A stretch of 62,358 bases of DNA, from assembly GCF_029960115.1 (NCBI RefSeq), contig NZ_JASCOZ010000006.1, forward strand, positions 1 to 62,358, read 5' to 3'. The number at the start of each line of letters is the position of its first letter. Within the stretch, counting starts at the first letter, position 1. The position numbers and the translations under genes are program-made. This document shows, one piece after another, positions 61,536-62,358 of the stretch. The notes beneath the pieces were generated by a model, which did no database searches, had not been told where the DNA came from, and saw only the letters and a list, made by a program, of their open reading frames with translations. This stretch comes from Stenotrophomonas sp. PS02289. Its GTDB lineage: Bacteria > Pseudomonadota > Gammaproteobacteria > Xanthomonadales > Xanthomonadaceae.

Positions 61536-62358
61536 TTAGTGGCCGTGCTCGGCTTCACCCTTGGCCAGTTCGGCCTTGAGCAGGAAGGCATTGGTACCGA
61601 CGATGCGCTCGGTGCCATTGAGGCCGTTGACGATTTCGACGCTGCCGCCGGCACGACGCCCGACCATGACCGGGGTAGCCTTGAAGCCTTCCGGGGTTTC
61701 GACGAACACCACGCTGTTGCCGTCCACCGTCTGCACGGCGTCGGCCGGGACGCTCAGCGAATCTGCGTCTCCGTCAGCCACCACGAGCGCCGAAATCGGT
61801 GATCCGGCAGGCGGCAACGCCGCCGTCAGGGGCTTCGCGCGGATGACCGTGGTACCACCCTGCTGGCGAATGTCAGCGGCCACGCCAGTGACTTCTGCCT
61901 GGAATGCCCCGGTCGGTGCGGTCACTTCCAGCTTCATGCCGGCGGCGACCTGTGAGGCCAATGCGGGAGGTGCGGTAAACACCAGTTCGTTCATGTCCGG
62001 GTTCGAGACGTCTGCCACCACGCTGCCCGCCGACACCACTCCACCCGGCGTGACCTGCACGTTGCCGACCACCCCCGAAACCGGGCTGGTAATGCTCACC
62101 CGGCCGGAACTGTCGGGCGAGCCGTTGGCTGCGGCTTGGGCACGGGCCGCTGCAGCGGCTGCCTCCGCAGCAATCGAGCGCGCGCGAGACGTCTCCATCT
62201 CTTGGCGTGCAACGACACCTTGCTCAACCAGTGCCTTGTCGCGGCCGTACACCAGGCGGGCGCCTTCGGCCTCCGCGCCCGCCGAGACGGCCGCCGCGCG
62301 GAAGGTGGCGGCGTCGCCGCTGACCACGACAGCAAGTGTCTGGTTGGCCTTGACCAGT
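61536..62358 (-). CDS. CzcB-type membrane-fusion protein (5' end outside window)
   Basis: About 274 residues of an HlyD/RND adaptor, open to the window edge. Visible are the coiled-coil hairpin (AEGARLVYGRDKALVEQGVVARQEME), the lipoyl/barrel part (VSITSPVSGVVGNVQVTPGGVVSAG), a VFTAPPALASQVAAGMKLEV barrel and a membrane-proximal domain ending in a His-containing C-terminus (KGEAEHGH). Adaptors of this kind link the RND pump to the outer-membrane channel in the periplasm and may bind metal. The start, signal peptide and first barrel half are missing from the window. Confidence 0.87.
   Translation of the reverse strand, partial: LVKANQTLAVVVSGDAATFRAAAVSAGAEAEGARLVYGRDKALVEQGVVARQEMETSRARSIAAEAAAAAARAQAAANGSPDSSGRVSITSPVSGVVGNVQVTPGGVVSAGSVVADVSNPDMNELVFTAPPALASQVAAGMKLEVTAPTGAFQAEVTGVAADIRQQGGTTVIRAKPLTAALPPAGSPISALVVADGDADSLSVPADAVQTVDGNSVVFVETPEGFKATPVMVGRRAGGSVEIVNGLNGTERIVGTNAFLLKAELAKGEAEHGH

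Larger units (their letters stand above)
46137..62358. mobile_element. Genomic island inserted in comM (left part only)
   Basis: From the comM break to the window end the sequence has lower, uneven GC, more hypothetical genes and typical cargo: XRE regulator, Detocs-like defence operon, helicase remnant, orphan antitoxin, and heavy-metal genes. The metal genes at the right are again GC-richer, so the island is mosaic. No integrase or transposase is visible, so the mobilising genes and the second comM junction must be outside the window. Exact ends are not resolved; GAAAG at 46134-46138 could be part of a target duplication. Confidence 0.65.

Overview
The window reads as a chromosome segment of a high-GC gammaproteobacterium of the Xanthomonadaceae, most likely Stenotrophomonas. 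The evidence is the comF/bioB/bioF/bioH/bioC block, a type IV effector of the Xanthomonas VirD4-interacting (XVIPCD) class, and repeated GTAG-headed hairpins of the SMAG (REP) kind known from S. maltophilia. No rRNA, CRISPR array, complete insertion sequence or replication origin was seen; there is one tRNA, Arg(CCG).

Left part (1-15600): the 3' end of a PLP-dependent threonine/serine dehydratase, a YdcF-like membrane protein, and a leftward biotin operon (bioB, bioF, bioH, an SDR, bioC) with a BirA-like operator upstream. Then a lipoprotein with a SecD P1-like domain, comF, two overlapping zinc-ribbon genes, a PrlF/YhaV toxin-antitoxin pair with a perfect 20-bp palindrome, and an M48 metallopeptidase translationally coupled to a 1831-residue protein (kinase-like N-terminus, DUF4011, SF1 helicase, restriction-endonuclease-like domain, WGR).

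Middle (15600-32500): an N-acetylgalactosamine cluster (MFS transporter, AgaR, AgaZ, ROK kinase, AgaS, TonB-dependent receptor, GH109 alpha-N-acetylgalactosaminidase) whose divergent control region is packed with CTTTC/GAAAG boxes. Then a LysE exporter, a NIPSNAP protein, a WYL regulator at a 27-bp near-palindrome, a glutathione S-transferase, tRNA-Arg, ubiA and an AtoE-type fatty acid transporter.

From 32500 to 45650: an intact three-gene type I restriction-modification-like operon (S, M, R) in which the catalytic motifs of both the methylase and the translocase/nuclease subunits are replaced although the folds remain recognisable; a 40-residue protein that is half glutamine; a VOC protein; two lipoproteins in front of a large XVIPCD peptidoglycan-hydrolase effector (candidate immunity/effector set); an unknown gene; a HAD phosphatase; and an EAL-PAS protein.

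From about 46135 to the right end lies an accessory island of visibly lower and uneven GC. It starts where comM is cut, leaving only its C-terminal third. Cargo: an XRE regulator with a symmetric operator and a divergent unknown gene; a three-gene phosphorelay with a nucleosidase effector matching the Detocs antiphage system (dtcA, dtcB, dtcC); a helicase remnant; an apparently orphan MbcA/ParS-type antitoxin; unknown genes; an OmpR-type regulator without a visible kinase; and a heavy-metal module (P1B-4 ATPase, CzcA-type RND pump, CzcB-type adaptor) running off the window.
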